Positions 7,930-17,455 of a DNA stretch of 63,565 nucleotides are shown here, piece after piece; the stretch's first letter is position 1; each line of letters opens with the position of its first letter. The translations under genes were made by a program, and so were the position numbers. Origin of the DNA: Nonomuraea deserti (lineage in GTDB: Bacteria; Actinomycetota; Actinomycetes; Streptosporangiales; Streptosporangiaceae); NCBI RefSeq assembly GCF_004348685.1, contig NZ_SMKO01000029.1:1-63565 (forward strand), written 5' to 3'. The notes beneath the pieces are model-generated. The model worked only from the letters and a program-made list of their open reading frames with translations, did no database searches and was not told the origin of the DNA.

Positions 7930-8669
7930 AGTTCACGGTTCTGGGCGGATGCGGCGCCTGGCCGGCGGCGGGCCAGGCGTGCAGCGGTTACGTCGTGGAG
8001 GAGGAGGGCTTCGTGCTCTACGTCGACCCCGGCTACGCCACGCTGCCCAGGCTGCTGGAGCGCCGGCAGGCCGGCGAGGTCGACGCGGTGCTGGTCACCC
8101 ACGGCCATCCCGACCACTGCGCCGATCTCAACCCGCTGCTGCGCGCCCGCGCGCTCGCCGGCCGGTCCGTTCCCCCGCTGCCCGTCCACGCTCCGCCGGG
8201 CGCGCTCGACGCCGTCCTGGCGCTGGACAACCGGCGCATGCTGGCCGGCAGCTTCGTGGCGCACGAGCTGGCGCCCGGCGTTCCGCGGCACCTCGGGCCC
8301 CTCCGCCTCGACCCCTTCGACCTGCCGCACCACGTGCCCAACGCGGGGCTGCGGCTGAGCGCCGGAGGCCGGGTGATCGCCTACACCGGCGACACGGGGC
8401 CGTCCGGCTCCTTGGTGGCGTTGGCGAAGGATGCGGACTTGTTCGTGGCAGAGGCGACATATCCGGAACGGGTGCCGGATGAGGATGCGCCTTACCTGTC
8501 CAGCGCCCTCGACGCGGGCCGCACCGCGGCGTCGGCCGGCGCGGCCCGGCTGCTGCTCACCCACCTGTGGCCGGACACCCCTTCCGAGCCCGCACTGGAG
8601 GCGGCCGCCACGTCGTACGACGGCCCCCTCGGGGTCGCGTCCGCGGGCGTCACCGTGGATCTGCCGTGA
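7926..8669 (+). CDS. MBL-fold metallo-hydrolase
   Basis: 247 aa from GTG 7926. The metallo-beta-lactamase motif [11 protein letters not shown] is present, with further metal ligands plausible in [19 protein letters not shown] and LLLTHLW. This pattern resembles the RNase Z / cAMP phosphodiesterase branch that in many actinobacteria sits beside murI and rph; here it is coupled to a beta-lactamase-fold gene instead. Its 3' end overlaps that of the convergent nudix gene by 20 bp. The substrate is unknown. Confidence 0.85.
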   Translation: MKFTVLGGCGAWPAAGQACSGYVVEEEGFVLYVDPGYATLPRLLERRQAGEVDAVLVTHGHPDHCADLNPLLRARALAGRSVPPLPVHAPPGALDAVLALDNRRMLAGSFVAHELAPGVPRHLGPLRLDPFDLPHHVPNAGLRLSAGGRVIAYTGDTGPSGSLVALAKDADLFVAEATYPERVPDEDAPYLSSALDAGRTAASAGAARLLLTHLWPDTPSEPALEAAATSYDGPLGVASAGVTVDLP

Positions 8670-9105
8670 GCGCCGCCACGACCTCGGCCAGCAGGGGAGG
8701 CTCGACCCCGTCGGGCAGCTCCTCGGCCCAGGCGTGGCCGCGGAAGACGTGGCGCTCCTCCTCCGTCAGCGCCTTGGGGACCACCTTCGGACGGACCTCG
8801 TCGAACACCGCCAGGAAGAACGGCTCCGTCTTCACGTACCGGACTCCGAGCCACGAGAAGTCCCGTCCGACCTCGACGCATCTGCCGGACACGGCCGAGC
8901 CCGGCAGCCCGGTCTCCTCGGTCAGCTCGCGCCTGGCCGCCTCCAGCGCCGTCTCGCCGGGGTCGATGCCGCCGCCCGGCGGCTCCCAGACGTCCATCCG
9001 GCTGACCGGGTCGTACCAGTGCATGAGCAGCACCCGGCCGTCACGGTCGAGACAGACGACGCGCGCCGCGGGGCGGTCACTGACGCTCTCCTGTGGGGTG
9101 TTCAT
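8650..9105 (-). CDS. NUDIX hydrolase
   Basis: 151 aa. The complete nudix box is visible as [24 protein letters not shown] (G-x5-E-x7-REL-x2-E-E-x-G-L, about residues 43-66), the Mg-binding pyrophosphohydrolase site. Its preference for a nucleoside diphosphate derivative is not readable. The gene overlaps the end of the upstream DUF1722 gene by 29 bp, so the two are probably cotranscribed. Confidence 0.9.
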   Translation of the reverse strand: MNTPQESVSDRPAARVVCLDRDGRVLLMHWYDPVSRMDVWEPPGGGIDPGETALEAARRELTEETGLPGSAVSGRCVEVGRDFSWLGVRYVKTEPFFLAVFDEVRPKVVPKALTEEERHVFRGHAWAEELPDGVEPPLLAEVVAALTADPR

Positions 9106-9778
9106 CCGGGAAGAGACTACCCAGGGCGTCCCGCAGGCCGTCCGGGTAGGGCGCGAAGTACGTCTGGTCGCGCACGTAACCGGTGGCCTGCCGGTGCAGC
9201 AGCGTCGCGGGGCGGCTCAGCGGCGCCCGGCCCGCCCGGTAGGCGTCGATGGCGGCCAGCGCCTCGTCCCGCCTGGCGGGGTCGAGGCCGAGCATGCCGA
9301 GGCAGTGCTGCAGCACGTTGACGTTCTTGCCGACCGTGGCGGGAGTGGCGAGTGCCCGCCGGAACACTTCGGCGTACTCGCCCGCCACCGCACCCGGCGG
9401 GCGGATGCCAGCCCCGGCCACCACACGCCCGGCCTCGCGGTAACGCGCGGGGTCGTGGGCGAGCACCTGCATCTTGTGCCGGGTGTGGAACTCGATCAGG
9501 TCGCGCGGCCCCCAGTCGCCGGCCAGCAACGTACGCAGCCTGGCGTGCGCGAAGATCCGCTCCGCGAAGCGCGCCAGCGCCCGCGCGTCGTCGCCGGCCA
9601 CGAGCAGCGGCAGCGCTTCGCCGCCGCCGACGGCTCCGCCGGCGACGCGGCCGTCCACGCCGATCTCCCCCGCCGTCCTGCCGGGCACCCACTCGACGTA
9701 CGGCCCGAGCACGCCGGCCAGGAGACGGTCGCTCACGGGAAGGCGAGCGACCGCCACGCGAGGCCGTACGGCGGGCAT
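9077..9778 (-). CDS. DUF1722 (YbgA-like) protein
   Basis: 233 aa from ATG 9778; an ATG at 9814 would add 12 Pro/Gly-rich residues and cannot be excluded. The C-terminal 120 residues match the YbgA/DUF1722 pattern: [26 protein letters not shown], then [10 protein letters not shown] and a final [12 protein letters not shown]. This domain is often fused to or paired with DUF523 or photolyase; here the N-terminal 90 residues are neither of these in an obvious way. Function unknown. Confidence 0.8.
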   Translation of the reverse strand: MPAVRPRVAVARLPVSDRLLAGVLGPYVEWVPGRTAGEIGVDGRVAGGAVGGGEALPLLVAGDDARALARFAERIFAHARLRTLLAGDWGPRDLIEFHTRHKMQVLAHDPARYREAGRVVAGAGIRPPGAVAGEYAEVFRRALATPATVGKNVNVLQHCLGMLGLDPARRDEALAAIDAYRAGRAPLSRPATLLHRQATGYVRDQTYFAPYPDGLRDALGSLFPDEHPTGERQ

Positions 9779-9864
9779 CTTCACAGTGGAGCCCGGCGGC
9801 GCGGAGCCGGGCAACCAACCCAGGGAAGATCAGTGCCGGCCTTCGTCAAGGAGGCCTGCCCGCG

Positions 9865-10551
9865 TCAGCGCTTCATCGCGCCGTCGGCGATCGCGTCGGC
9901 CGCGTCGCCGATGGACACGCCCACGATCTCCAGGCGGCGCACCAGCTCGCGCTGCTTCATCGCGTCCGCGGTGAGCTCTCCCGAGAAGATCCGCGAGATC
10001 TCGTACTGGTACATCCGCCGGATGGCCCCGCCCGCCTTCTTCGCCTCCAGCGCGTCCTGCACCACCGCGGAGGGACGCGAGGCGAGGTCGCGGACGGCGT
10101 TCTCCAGGGCGTCGATGCCGACGATGACCTGGTCGAGCAGGGGGGTGAAGCGGATCTGGTCGGGCACCCGGTAGAGATGGGACTCGCGGACGAAGTCCCG
10201 CAGCGAGTCGAGCACGTCGTCGATCGAGCGCGACAGCCTGAACAGGTCCTCGCGGTCGATGGGCGTGACCAGGGCCGTCTTGAGCTCGTCGACGAGCCGG
10301 GCCCGTTCCTCGTCGCCGAGGTGCTCGATCGCGCGCATCTGCTCGTGCGCGCCTGTCCTGCCCACCTCACCGCCGATCATGGCCATGGCCAGCCACGCGC
10401 CCTCCTTGGTGGCCTCCAGCTGCCCGAGCAGCGCCTCCGTGAGCGCGCTGTCCATTCGACCGGTCATGAGGTCGCGGATCCGCCGCAGCCGCTTCACGGC
10501 CCGGCCGCCTTCGATGCGCAACGGCGCTCCACCGCTCGCCCTCCCCTTCAT
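9865..10551 (-). CDS. PhoU-like DUF47 phosphate transport regulator
   Basis: 228 aa, all-helical, of the DUF47/PhoU-like family (EATKEGAWLAMAMIGGEV, DREDLFRLSRSIDDVLDSLRDFVRES). Proteins of this family accompany PiT permeases and are thought to modulate them. Its ATG overlaps the stop of the permease gene by 4 bp (ATGA), so the pair is translationally coupled. Confidence 0.88.
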   Translation of the reverse strand: MKGRASGGAPLRIEGGRAVKRLRRIRDLMTGRMDSALTEALLGQLEATKEGAWLAMAMIGGEVGRTGAHEQMRAIEHLGDEERARLVDELKTALVTPIDREDLFRLSRSIDDVLDSLRDFVRESHLYRVPDQIRFTPLLDQVIVGIDALENAVRDLASRPSAVVQDALEAKKAGGAIRRMYQYEISRIFSGELTADAMKQRELVRRLEIVGVSIGDAADAIADGAMKR

Positions 10552-11513
10552 GTCAGTTCCACGCTCGCGATCCCCTTCACCATCGACGCCAGCGCCCAGC
10601 CGAGCAGCCCGCTCGCCGGCAGGGTCAGCAGCCAGGCAACAACGATCTTGACGGCGGCGTACCAGCGGACCCGGCCGCCCCCCTGCGCGACGCCCGCGCC
10701 GATGAGCCCGCCGGCGATGGACTGGGTCATGCTCACCGGCATGCCGACGGACGCGGAGGCGATCACCGCCGTGCCCGCGGCCAGCTCCGCCACGACTCCG
10801 TGCGGTGGCCTGGAGGCGATGATCTCGCGGCCGAGCGTACGGCCCGCCTTGGGCAGGCCGTACAGGGTGCCGAGGCCGAACAGGACGGCCACCAGCGACG
10901 TGTACGTCAGCGGCGCGCCCGGGAAGCCCAGCGCGATCATGAACACGGCCAGCATCTTCTGCCCGTCGTTGGCCGCGTACGCGAGGGTCTGGAGCAGGAA
11001 GCCCGCCCAGTGCCAGCGCGGCAGCGCGCGCGCCGTGGTCACGGTGACCAGGACCCGGATGAGCACCCAGGCCAGCAGGCCTCCCGCGAAGGGAGCCGCC
11101 AGCCCGAACGCCAGCACCAGCCCCACCGACCCGGCCGAGACCGGCAGCCCCCAGCCCAGCCCGGCGCCGGTGAGACCGCCCACGACGGCGAGCGTGAGGC
11201 TGGTCGGCCGGCCCTTCGCGCTGAGCACGGTCACCACGATCAGCGCCGCGACCACCGCGCACGTCATCGCCAGCCGCCCGCCCGGCTCGTCGAAGGTGGC
11301 CAGCCTGGTCACGAACGTGAGCGCCACCTGGTGCGTGACCAGCGGAACCAGCGCCACCATCAGCACCAGCACGAGAACACCGGTCGCCGGGCGCACCGTG
11401 GGCAGTTTGAGGCCGGTCGCCAGGACGGCGCCGCCGTCGTTGACCCCGGAAACGACGGCGAACAGACCGGCGACCACGATCAGCACGACGGCGTCCAACG
11501 GCAAGCGCTCCAT
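10548..11513 (-). CDS. PiT-family inorganic phosphate permease
   Basis: 321 aa from ATG 11513 (an in-frame ATG at 11552 would add a Gly/Arg-rich leader). There are about ten transmembrane helices. The duplicated PiT signature is visible: SGVNDGGAVLATGLK near the N-terminus and AYAANDGQKMLAVF in the second half, where the Asp residues couple transport to protons or cations. It is the first gene of a two-gene operon with its DUF47 partner and gives low-affinity phosphate uptake. Confidence 0.9.
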   Translation of the reverse strand: MERLPLDAVVLIVVAGLFAVVSGVNDGGAVLATGLKLPTVRPATGVLVLVLMVALVPLVTHQVALTFVTRLATFDEPGGRLAMTCAVVAALIVVTVLSAKGRPTSLTLAVVGGLTGAGLGWGLPVSAGSVGLVLAFGLAAPFAGGLLAWVLIRVLVTVTTARALPRWHWAGFLLQTLAYAANDGQKMLAVFMIALGFPGAPLTYTSLVAVLFGLGTLYGLPKAGRTLGREIIASRPPHGVVAELAAGTAVIASASVGMPVSMTQSIAGGLIGAGVAQGGGRVRWYAAVKIVVAWLLTLPASGLLGWALASMVKGIASVELT

Positions 11514-11857
11514 CCCGGCCCGCCCTGCCCGGGCGGGGCCAGCTCGATCCACTCACGGCACTCATGGCGGAAAGACGACTGCCCCGTGACCCCCGGATAC
11601 AGTCTTTCCTCGATGACCAAGAACTACCCGCGTTCGTGTGGAAGATGGATGAAGACCTCGTTTTGCGGCTGATTGCCCGGCGGAGACCCGTGGGGTCAAC
11701 CCCTGGTCAGCCGCTCATGACCGGACACTTCGCCGCCCTCGACCGCACATTGGAAACCCCGTCGCGGCAGGTACTCTCGGACGCGGCCGCCTCGGTTGTA
11801 CGCTGCCCAGACCGACCGCAAGGCGCCCGCTAACCCCACGCCCGCGAGAGTGAAGGC
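11514..11857. other. Divergent intergenic region between the PiT and purU genes
   Basis: This 344-bp gap holds one open frame on the plus strand, 11564-11833 (89 aa, starting MAERRLPRDPRIQ). It uses codons rare in this genome (AGA, ATA, CTA) and has no ribosome binding site, so I do not call it a gene. A plausible purU promoter is TTGGAA-16 bp-TACTCT at about 11752-11779. Confidence 0.4.
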
Positions 11858-12712
11858 ATGACCGATCCCGCCGAGTACATACTGACGTTGTCGTGTCCCG
11901 ACCGGCCCGGTGTGGTGGCCGCCGTCTCCGGCCTGCTGGCCGCCCGCGGTTGCACCATCATCGAGAGCCAGCAGTTCGGAGACAGGGCCGCCCACCGGTT
12001 CTTCATGCGCGTGCAGTTCGCGGGCCCGCTGGGGGAGGACGAGATCACCAGCGCCTTCGCCGAGCTCGCGCCCGACTTCGCCATGGAGTTCAGGCTGCGC
12101 GACGTGGCGAGGAAGCCGCGGGTGCTGATCATGGTCAGCAAGTTCGACCACTGCCTCAACGACCTGCTCTACCGGGTGCGGGCCAAGTCGCTCGACATCG
12201 AGATCGTCGCGGTGGCCTCCAACCATCCCGACCTGCGCCCGCTCACTCAGGCGCACGGCATCGACTATCACCACCTGCCGATCACGCCCGAGACCAAGGC
12301 CAGGCAGGAGGCCGAGGTGCTGGCGCTGGTCGAGCACTATCAGGTCGACCTGGTGGTGCTGGCCCGCTATATGCAGGTGCTGTCGGAGGAGCTCTGCGAG
12401 AAGCTGGCGGGCCGGGCCATCAACATCCACCACTCGTTCCTGCCGTCGTTCAAGGGCGCCAGGCCCTATCGCCAGGCGCACGACCGCGGGGTCAAGCTGA
12501 TCGGCGCCACCGCCCACTATGTGACCTCCGACCTCGACGAGGGGCCGATCATCGAGCAGGAGGTGGCCAGGGTCAACCACAGTCACTCGCCCGAGGACCT
12601 CGCGGCCATCGGGCGTGACGTGGAGTGCGTGGCGCTGGCCAGGGCCGTCACGTGGCACGCCGAGCAGCGCGTGCTGCTCGACGGGCACAAGACCGTCGTC
12701 TTCCCCCGCTGA
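11858..12712 (+). CDS. purU: Formyltetrahydrofolate deformylase
   Basis: 284 aa, the usual length. An N-terminal ACT domain (YILTLSCPDRPGVVAAVSGLLAARGC) precedes the formyltransferase-type catalytic domain with the NIHHSFLPSFKGARPY motif and TAHYVTSDLDEGPIIEQ, which carry the catalytic Asn, His and Asp of the family. It hydrolyses 10-formyl-THF to THF and formate, balancing one-carbon pools and supplying formate for purine synthesis. ATG 11858 follows a GAAGG-like ribosome binding site. It converges on the DUF6461 gene with a 6-bp gap. Confidence 0.96.
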   Translation: MTDPAEYILTLSCPDRPGVVAAVSGLLAARGCTIIESQQFGDRAAHRFFMRVQFAGPLGEDEITSAFAELAPDFAMEFRLRDVARKPRVLIMVSKFDHCLNDLLYRVRAKSLDIEIVAVASNHPDLRPLTQAHGIDYHHLPITPETKARQEAEVLALVEHYQVDLVVLARYMQVLSEELCEKLAGRAINIHHSFLPSFKGARPYRQAHDRGVKLIGATAHYVTSDLDEGPIIEQEVARVNHSHSPEDLAAIGRDVECVALARAVTWHAEQRVLLDGHKTVVFPR

Positions 12713-12718
12713 GCTCTC

Positions 12719-13369
12719 CTAGCGCTCGCCGATGGCGCCGACGAGCAGCGGGCCCGACAGCAGGCCGGCGGTGAACTCCACCCCGGTGATCCGGGCCGCC
12801 AGCAGGAACGCCCGGGCCAGGCCGTTGGCCGACATGTCCTCCCACCGCGCCTCCCACCCGTCGTGCTCCTCCTCGGGGGTCAGCCCCACCTCGCACATCA
12901 GCTCGTTGAGCCGGTCCTTGTCATCGCCATGCCGCTCGCTGGGCATGATGGGCCGGAAGGTGGTGACGACGGCGCCGTCGACCGCGTAGCTGAAGTCGTC
13001 CTCCGCGTAGTCGTGCCTGCCCACGGTCACCACCTCACAGCCCTGCGAGAGCGGCGCGATGACCTCCGGCAACGTCGCCGTCCAGCCCCACAGCTCGACC
13101 GCGACGCACCACTCGCCGACCGGGACCACGCCGACGTGACCGCCGCCGTCACCCCCGCCGGTCCCCTCGACGAACGCGTGGACCTGCTCGTCCAGCTCGG
13201 CGAAGCTCAGCTCTCGGCCCGGCGGCCCGGCCGGGCCGAAGCGGCGCAGCACCTCGGCGGGGCCGAGCCCGCGGAAGAAGGACACGCAGTAGATGTCGCC
13301 CAGGGGGTTGACCGGGTCGCCGTCGGCGGCCTGGAGCCAGCGGTAGGGGGCGAGCGGATCGTTGGTCAT
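12719..13369 (-). CDS. DUF6461-family protein
   Basis: 216 aa. The protein has the pattern of actinobacterial DUF6461 proteins: Y-R-W-L near the N-terminus, IYCVSFFRGLGPAEVLRRFG, a central VGEWCVAVELWGW strand pair and a C-terminal helical part (FLLAARITGVEFTAGLL). The function is unknown; relatives are often found in multiple copies in one genome. It is the last of four closely spaced minus-strand genes (prolyl oligopeptidase, AraC, VOC, DUF6461). Confidence 0.75.
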   Translation of the reverse strand: MTNDPLAPYRWLQAADGDPVNPLGDIYCVSFFRGLGPAEVLRRFGPAGPPGRELSFAELDEQVHAFVEGTGGGDGGGHVGVVPVGEWCVAVELWGWTATLPEVIAPLSQGCEVVTVGRHDYAEDDFSYAVDGAVVTTFRPIMPSERHGDDKDRLNELMCEVGLTPEEEHDGWEARWEDMSANGLARAFLLAARITGVEFTAGLLSGPLLVGAIGER

Positions 13370-13407
13370 GCCCCCAGATCGTGGCAGCCGCCACCGACAG
13401 AAACCCG

Positions 13408-13758
13408 TCAGGGCCGGTACGTCCCGAAGTACCAGGCGTTGCCCTCCGGGTCGGCGCAGCCGTACTCGCGTGACCCGTACGGCTGGTCCACGAGGTCCAT
13501 GGTGATGCGGGCACCCGCGGCCCTCGCCCGGTCGTGATGGGCGTCGACGTCGTCGGCCGCGACGTAGATCCCCGGACCGCCCGGCTCACCTTGGCCGATC
13601 ATGATGATGTCGTCACCGACGATCAGCTCGGCGTGGTTGACGGCGCCCTCGTCGTTCTTGGCCACCTCGTGCACCCCGAACCCGAACGCGGAGGTCAGGA
13701 AGTCGAGCGCGGCCTGGCAGTCGTGGTATCTGGCCAGTGCGTATACGGTTCTGCTCAT
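13408..13758 (-). CDS. VOC-family (glyoxalase-fold) protein
   Basis: 116 aa, a single vicinal-oxygen-chelate domain pair: CQAALDFLTSAFGFGVHEV, AELIVGDDIIMIG, GIYVAADDVDAHHDRARAAGA and the terminal DPEGNAWYFGTY. This compact PhnB-like form usually acts in resistance or small-molecule lyase/isomerase chemistry; metal ligands cannot be assigned confidently. The gene lies 5 bp downstream of the AraC regulator gene and is probably in the same transcript. Confidence 0.85.
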   Translation of the reverse strand: MSRTVYALARYHDCQAALDFLTSAFGFGVHEVAKNDEGAVNHAELIVGDDIIMIGQGEPGGPGIYVAADDVDAHHDRARAAGARITMDLVDQPYGSREYGCADPEGNAWYFGTYRP

Positions 13759-13763
13759 ACACC

Positions 13764-14555
13764 TCAGTGTGCCCGTTCCGAGGGCTCGGGTCTTGGATGA
13801 ATCTGACCGGGCGTCGTGTCGCCCAGCACCCGGAACTCACGGTTCATGTGGGCCTGGTCGTAGAAGCCGCACTCCGCCGCCACCCGCGCGATGGAGGTGC
13901 CCGCCCGCAACAGCCGCGCCGCCCTGCCGAACCTGATCACCCGCGCGGCCGTCTTCGGCGTGAGCCCGACCTGGTCGTGGAAACGGGCGACGAGATGGCG
14001 ATGGCTCCAGCCGAGCGACTCGGCCAGCGACGACACGCTCAGGCGGCCTCCCGACTCCAGCAGCCGGGCCCACGCCCACGGCAGCTCAGGACCCGGCTCA
14101 GGGCCGGACAGGATGCGCTCGCACAGCAGCCGGTCGGCCAGCGCCAGCCGGTCATGCCATGACGGCGTCTCGGCCAGCCTGCCGACCACCGTGTCCTCCC
14201 ACGCCCCGGGCAGGTCGCCGACCGGCACGACCCGGTTGGTCAGATGCCGCATCGGCAGGCCGTAGAGCCGGCGCGCCCCGAACGGCGTGAGGAACACCTC
14301 CACGCCCTCCGTCGGCCCCGTCGTGCGCGTGACGGTGAAGCGGTCGCCGAGCCCGCCCGCGAACGCCGAGACCCGCTGCCCCTGCACCTCCATCGGCGTG
14401 CCGAAGGCGAGGATCAGCACGGCCCCCGGCATCGCCATCTCGGACCTGGTCACCGGCTCGGCGTATCGCTCGCTGTAGGCGCACAGGCGCGTCACGTAGG
14501 GGCGCAGGAGGGCGCTGGGGGCGGCCTCGACCATGGACGGCCCCAACGCGCTCAT
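13764..14555 (-). CDS. AraC-family transcriptional regulator
   Basis: 263 aa. The C-terminal 100 residues carry the two helix-turn-helices of AraC proteins (LSVSSLAESLGWSHRHLVARFHDQVGLTPK, then FGRAARLLRAGTSIARVAAECGFYDQAHMNREF). The N-terminal 150 residues form a DUF6597-like sensing domain. It starts 10 bp after the prolyl oligopeptidase stop and precedes the VOC gene. Confidence 0.9.
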   Translation of the reverse strand: MSALGPSMVEAAPSALLRPYVTRLCAYSERYAEPVTRSEMAMPGAVLILAFGTPMEVQGQRVSAFAGGLGDRFTVTRTTGPTEGVEVFLTPFGARRLYGLPMRHLTNRVVPVGDLPGAWEDTVVGRLAETPSWHDRLALADRLLCERILSGPEPGPELPWAWARLLESGGRLSVSSLAESLGWSHRHLVARFHDQVGLTPKTAARVIRFGRAARLLRAGTSIARVAAECGFYDQAHMNREFRVLGDTTPGQIHPRPEPSERAH

Positions 14556-14565
14556 GGTGTCGAGG

Positions 14566-16623
14566 CTACAAGCCGGTGTGCCGTGCCAGGAAGGTGAGCG
14601 TGTCGGCCGACAGGTCGACCGTCCTGCTCACCGAGCGGGCGCCGTGGCCCACCTCCGTCTCGTTGCGCAGCAGCACGGGACGCTCGCTCGTCGTGGCGTG
14701 CTGGAGCGCCGCGCACATCTTCCACGCGTGCATCGGGTGCACGCGCGTGTCGGACTGGAAGACGGTGAAGAGCGTCGCGGGATAGGCGACCCCCTCGTTG
14801 ACTTGGTGGTAGGGCGAGTAGGCCCGCAGCCAGGCGAACGGCTGGGGGTCGTCGGCGGAGCCGTATTCGACGTTCCAGGTGGCGCCCAGCCCGAACCTCT
14901 CGTACCTGATCATGTCGAGCAGCGGCGCGGAGCAGACGACGGCGGAGTAGAGTTCGGGGCGCTGCGTCAGCGCGGCGCCCACGAGCAGGCCTCCGTTGGA
15001 GCCGCCGGAGATGCCGAGCTGCTCCTTCGTGGTGACGCCGGTGGCGATGAGATGCTCGGCGGCCGCGTGGAAGTCGTCGAACACGTTCTGCTTGTTGGCC
15101 AGCATGCCCGCGCGGTGCCACTCCTCGCCCTCCTCGCCGCCGCCGCGCAGGTTGGCGATGGCGTAGACGCCGCCCGCCTCCACCCAGGCCAGGATCGAGG
15201 CGGAGTAGCCGGGCGTCATGGACAGGCCGAAGCCGCCGTAGCCGTAGAGGATCGTGGGGCGAGGGCCGGAGGCCTCGCCGGCCGGAGAGATGATCAGCAT
15301 GCGGACGTCGGTGCCGTCGTGGGACCGGTAGACGACCTGCGAGGTGCGCACCTCCGGCACCTCCACCGCGCCGGGGGAGGCGGCCCAGAGCGTGGTCTCG
15401 CCGGTGCGGGCGTCGTAGCGCTGGATGGTGGGCGGCGTGGTGTTGTCGGTGTAGCCGAACCACGCCTCGTGGCCGCCCTCGGGACGCTCGGCGATGCCGC
15501 CGATGGAGCCGAGGCCGGGCGCGGGCACCTCGCCCACGCGCTCGCCGGTCTCGAGGTCGTGCACGGTGATCTCGCTGATGGCGTGGCGGGTCCAGCCCAC
15601 CAGCATGACCGGGCGCTCGAGGTCGTCGAGGATCGCGAAGTCGCTCAGCACCGCCTCGGGATCCTCGGGGACGAGGTCGCGCCAGGTCTCGAAGCCCGGC
15701 GCGGCCGGGTCGGCGAGGCACACCCTGCCCCGCGGCGCGTCGCGGTCGGTGTGGACGTAGAGGCGGCCGTCGCGGCCGAACAGCAGCGCCGACTGCGCGT
15801 CCACGCCTTCCTGCACCACCCGCAGCTCGGGCCGGTCGGCGGGGGACTCCGTCAGGTCGGCCACCCAGATGTCGTTGCGCGGCGCGGTGCCCTCGTGCGC
15901 CGAGACCTGCAGCCAGCGCCCGTCACGCGAGACGGAGACGCCGTAGTAGTTGGTCATCTTCAGGTCCTGCCCGAAGATCATCACGTCGTCCTCGGTGGAG
16001 GTGCCGACGCGGTGGAGGTAGACGCGGCGGTGGAACTGCGTCTCGTTCTCCGGCACCTCGGTGCTGGGCAGCCGGCGCACGTAGTAGAACGCCTCCCCGC
16101 CGGGCACCCAGGCGACGGGGGAGTAGCGGCAGCGGTCGATGGGCCCCTCGACGCGCTGCCCCGTCGCGACGTCCATGACGTAGAGGACCGACTCCTCGTT
16201 GCCCCCCACCGAGATCTGGTAGGCGAGCAGGCGGCCCTCCTTGTCGGGCTGCACCGCGTCGAGCGTGGTCAGACCGGAGGGGTCGATGTCGATGGGGTCG
16301 ATCAGCGCCCGCTCGGTGCCGTCGGGCTCGACGACGTAGTAGACGGCGTGCTCCTGGTCGGGGGTGCGGCGGGAGAAGAAGTGGCGCCCGCCGCGCCAGG
16401 CAGGCACGCCCACCGAGCCCGACCTGAGCAACTCCGCGATGCGGCTCTTGAAACGTTGCGGACCGCGCTCCCGGCTGAACAGCTCGGCCTGCGCGAGCAG
16501 CCATCCCTTGGTCTCGGGACCGTCGGGGTCCTCGAGCCACCGGTAGGGGTCGGGCACGGGTGTTCCGTGCAGGATGTCACTGGTTTCTTCGCGTCGTGCG
16601 GTCGGGTACGGCTCTCGCGTCAT
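14566..16623 (-). CDS. Prolyl oligopeptidase family serine peptidase (S9)
   Basis: 685 aa, the typical length. An N-terminal seven-bladed propeller (about residues 60-400) is followed by an alpha/beta hydrolase domain. The nucleophile elbow [13 protein letters not shown] contains the catalytic Ser; Asp and His are expected in the last 90 residues, with [18 protein letters not shown] and [10 protein letters not shown] fitting. It cleaves short proline-containing peptides, in the cytoplasm since no signal peptide is seen. It starts a tight minus-strand series with AraC, VOC and DUF6461 genes. Confidence 0.94.
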   Translation of the reverse strand: MTREPYPTARREETSDILHGTPVPDPYRWLEDPDGPETKGWLLAQAELFSRERGPQRFKSRIAELLRSGSVGVPAWRGGRHFFSRRTPDQEHAVYYVVEPDGTERALIDPIDIDPSGLTTLDAVQPDKEGRLLAYQISVGGNEESVLYVMDVATGQRVEGPIDRCRYSPVAWVPGGEAFYYVRRLPSTEVPENETQFHRRVYLHRVGTSTEDDVMIFGQDLKMTNYYGVSVSRDGRWLQVSAHEGTAPRNDIWVADLTESPADRPELRVVQEGVDAQSALLFGRDGRLYVHTDRDAPRGRVCLADPAAPGFETWRDLVPEDPEAVLSDFAILDDLERPVMLVGWTRHAISEITVHDLETGERVGEVPAPGLGSIGGIAERPEGGHEAWFGYTDNTTPPTIQRYDARTGETTLWAASPGAVEVPEVRTSQVVYRSHDGTDVRMLIISPAGEASGPRPTILYGYGGFGLSMTPGYSASILAWVEAGGVYAIANLRGGGEEGEEWHRAGMLANKQNVFDDFHAAAEHLIATGVTTKEQLGISGGSNGGLLVGAALTQRPELYSAVVCSAPLLDMIRYERFGLGATWNVEYGSADDPQPFAWLRAYSPYHQVNEGVAYPATLFTVFQSDTRVHPMHAWKMCAALQHATTSERPVLLRNETEVGHGARSVSRTVDLSADTLTFLARHTGL

Positions 16624-16848
16624 GCCAGGAACCCTATGCCAACGGGGATGCGTAAAGCGCTGGTCGAGCGGGCATAAAACGTACCGTGCGTCCCTTTAGT
16701 CAGTCCGTCGGATGCTTTTGGGGTGGCGGGGACCACGGTGCAAACGCCAGACTTGGTGACAGGACGGTGCCGTGGTGACCATCCGCTGGGCCGTCCGGCG
16801 GAGGTCCACGTGACGGAAGCACGAGTGCCCCAGGAGGGGCCGACAGGC

Positions 16849-16870
16849 GGGACATGCCGCGGCATGTCCC
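16849..16870. promoter_or_regulatory. 22-bp perfect palindrome upstream of the HNH gene
   Basis: The arm GGGACATGCCG is followed directly by its exact reverse complement, 31 bp before the HNH start codon. There is no U-tract after it, which argues against a classical terminator. Uninterrupted palindromes of this length at a gene's 5' end usually bind a dimeric regulator. Confidence 0.55.
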
Positions 16871-16901
16871 CTTTGATACGCGCGCAGCAGGGAGAGGCCC
16901 G

Positions 16902-17411
16902 ATGATGCGCCAAGTCCTGCTGCTCAACGCCACCTACGAGCCACTGACCACCCTCTCGCTGCACCGGGCCATCGTGCTGGTGCTGCGGGAGAAGGCCGAC
17001 GTCGTGCACCGCGACGGCCGGGGCGCGGTGCTGCGTTCCGCGAGCCGTACGCTCGACGTCCCCTCGGTGATCAGGCTCCGCAGATACGTCCGCATTCCCT
17101 ACCGGTCGCGCATCCCGCTGACCAGGGCCGCCCTCATGCGGCGCGACGACTACCGCTGCGCCTACTGCGGGCAGCGGGCCGAGACCATCGACCACGTCGT
17201 CCCGCGGTCCAGGGGAGGCACGCACACCTGGGAGAACTGCGTGGCCTCGTGCACGACCTGCAACCACAGGAAGGCCGACAAATACCTGGAGGAGCTGGGG
17301 TGGACGCTTCGCGTCAGCCCGGCGGTGCCGCGGGGCGCCCACTGGAGGCTCATCGGCGCCTCGCTCGTCGGGGACCCGCAGTGGGCGCCCTACCTCGATG
17401 CCGCGGCCTGA
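16902..17411 (+). CDS. HNH endonuclease-domain protein
   Basis: 169 aa from ATG 16902, preceded by GGGAGAGG. The N-terminal half (LLLNATYEPLTTLSLHRAIVLVLREKADVV) is the conserved extension seen in the widespread actinobacterial HNH family. The C-terminal half has the zinc-bound HNH motif: CAYCGQRAETIDHVVPRSRGGTHTWENCVASCTTCNHRKAD, with two CxxC pairs (given here as pattern). The biological role of this family is not established. An alternative 60-aa frame upstream (16723-16905) is probably spurious. Confidence 0.9.
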   Translation: MMRQVLLLNATYEPLTTLSLHRAIVLVLREKADVVHRDGRGAVLRSASRTLDVPSVIRLRRYVRIPYRSRIPLTRAALMRRDDYRCAYCGQRAETIDHVVPRSRGGTHTWENCVASCTTCNHRKADKYLEELGWTLRVSPAVPRGAHWRLIGASLVGDPQWAPYLDAAA

Positions 17412-17455
17412 AAGGTTTTGATGCGGGGGTTCGCGTCCTGACAACATGAGCAGGC

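Noticed and set aside
11564..11833. 89-aa plus-strand ORF before purU
   Set aside because: Rare codons, no ribosome binding site and no recognisable domain; it overlaps the likely purU promoter.
16723..16905. 60-aa ORF ending in the HNH start codon
   Set aside because: No ribosome binding site, and it runs through the 22-bp palindrome, which is better explained as a regulatory site.
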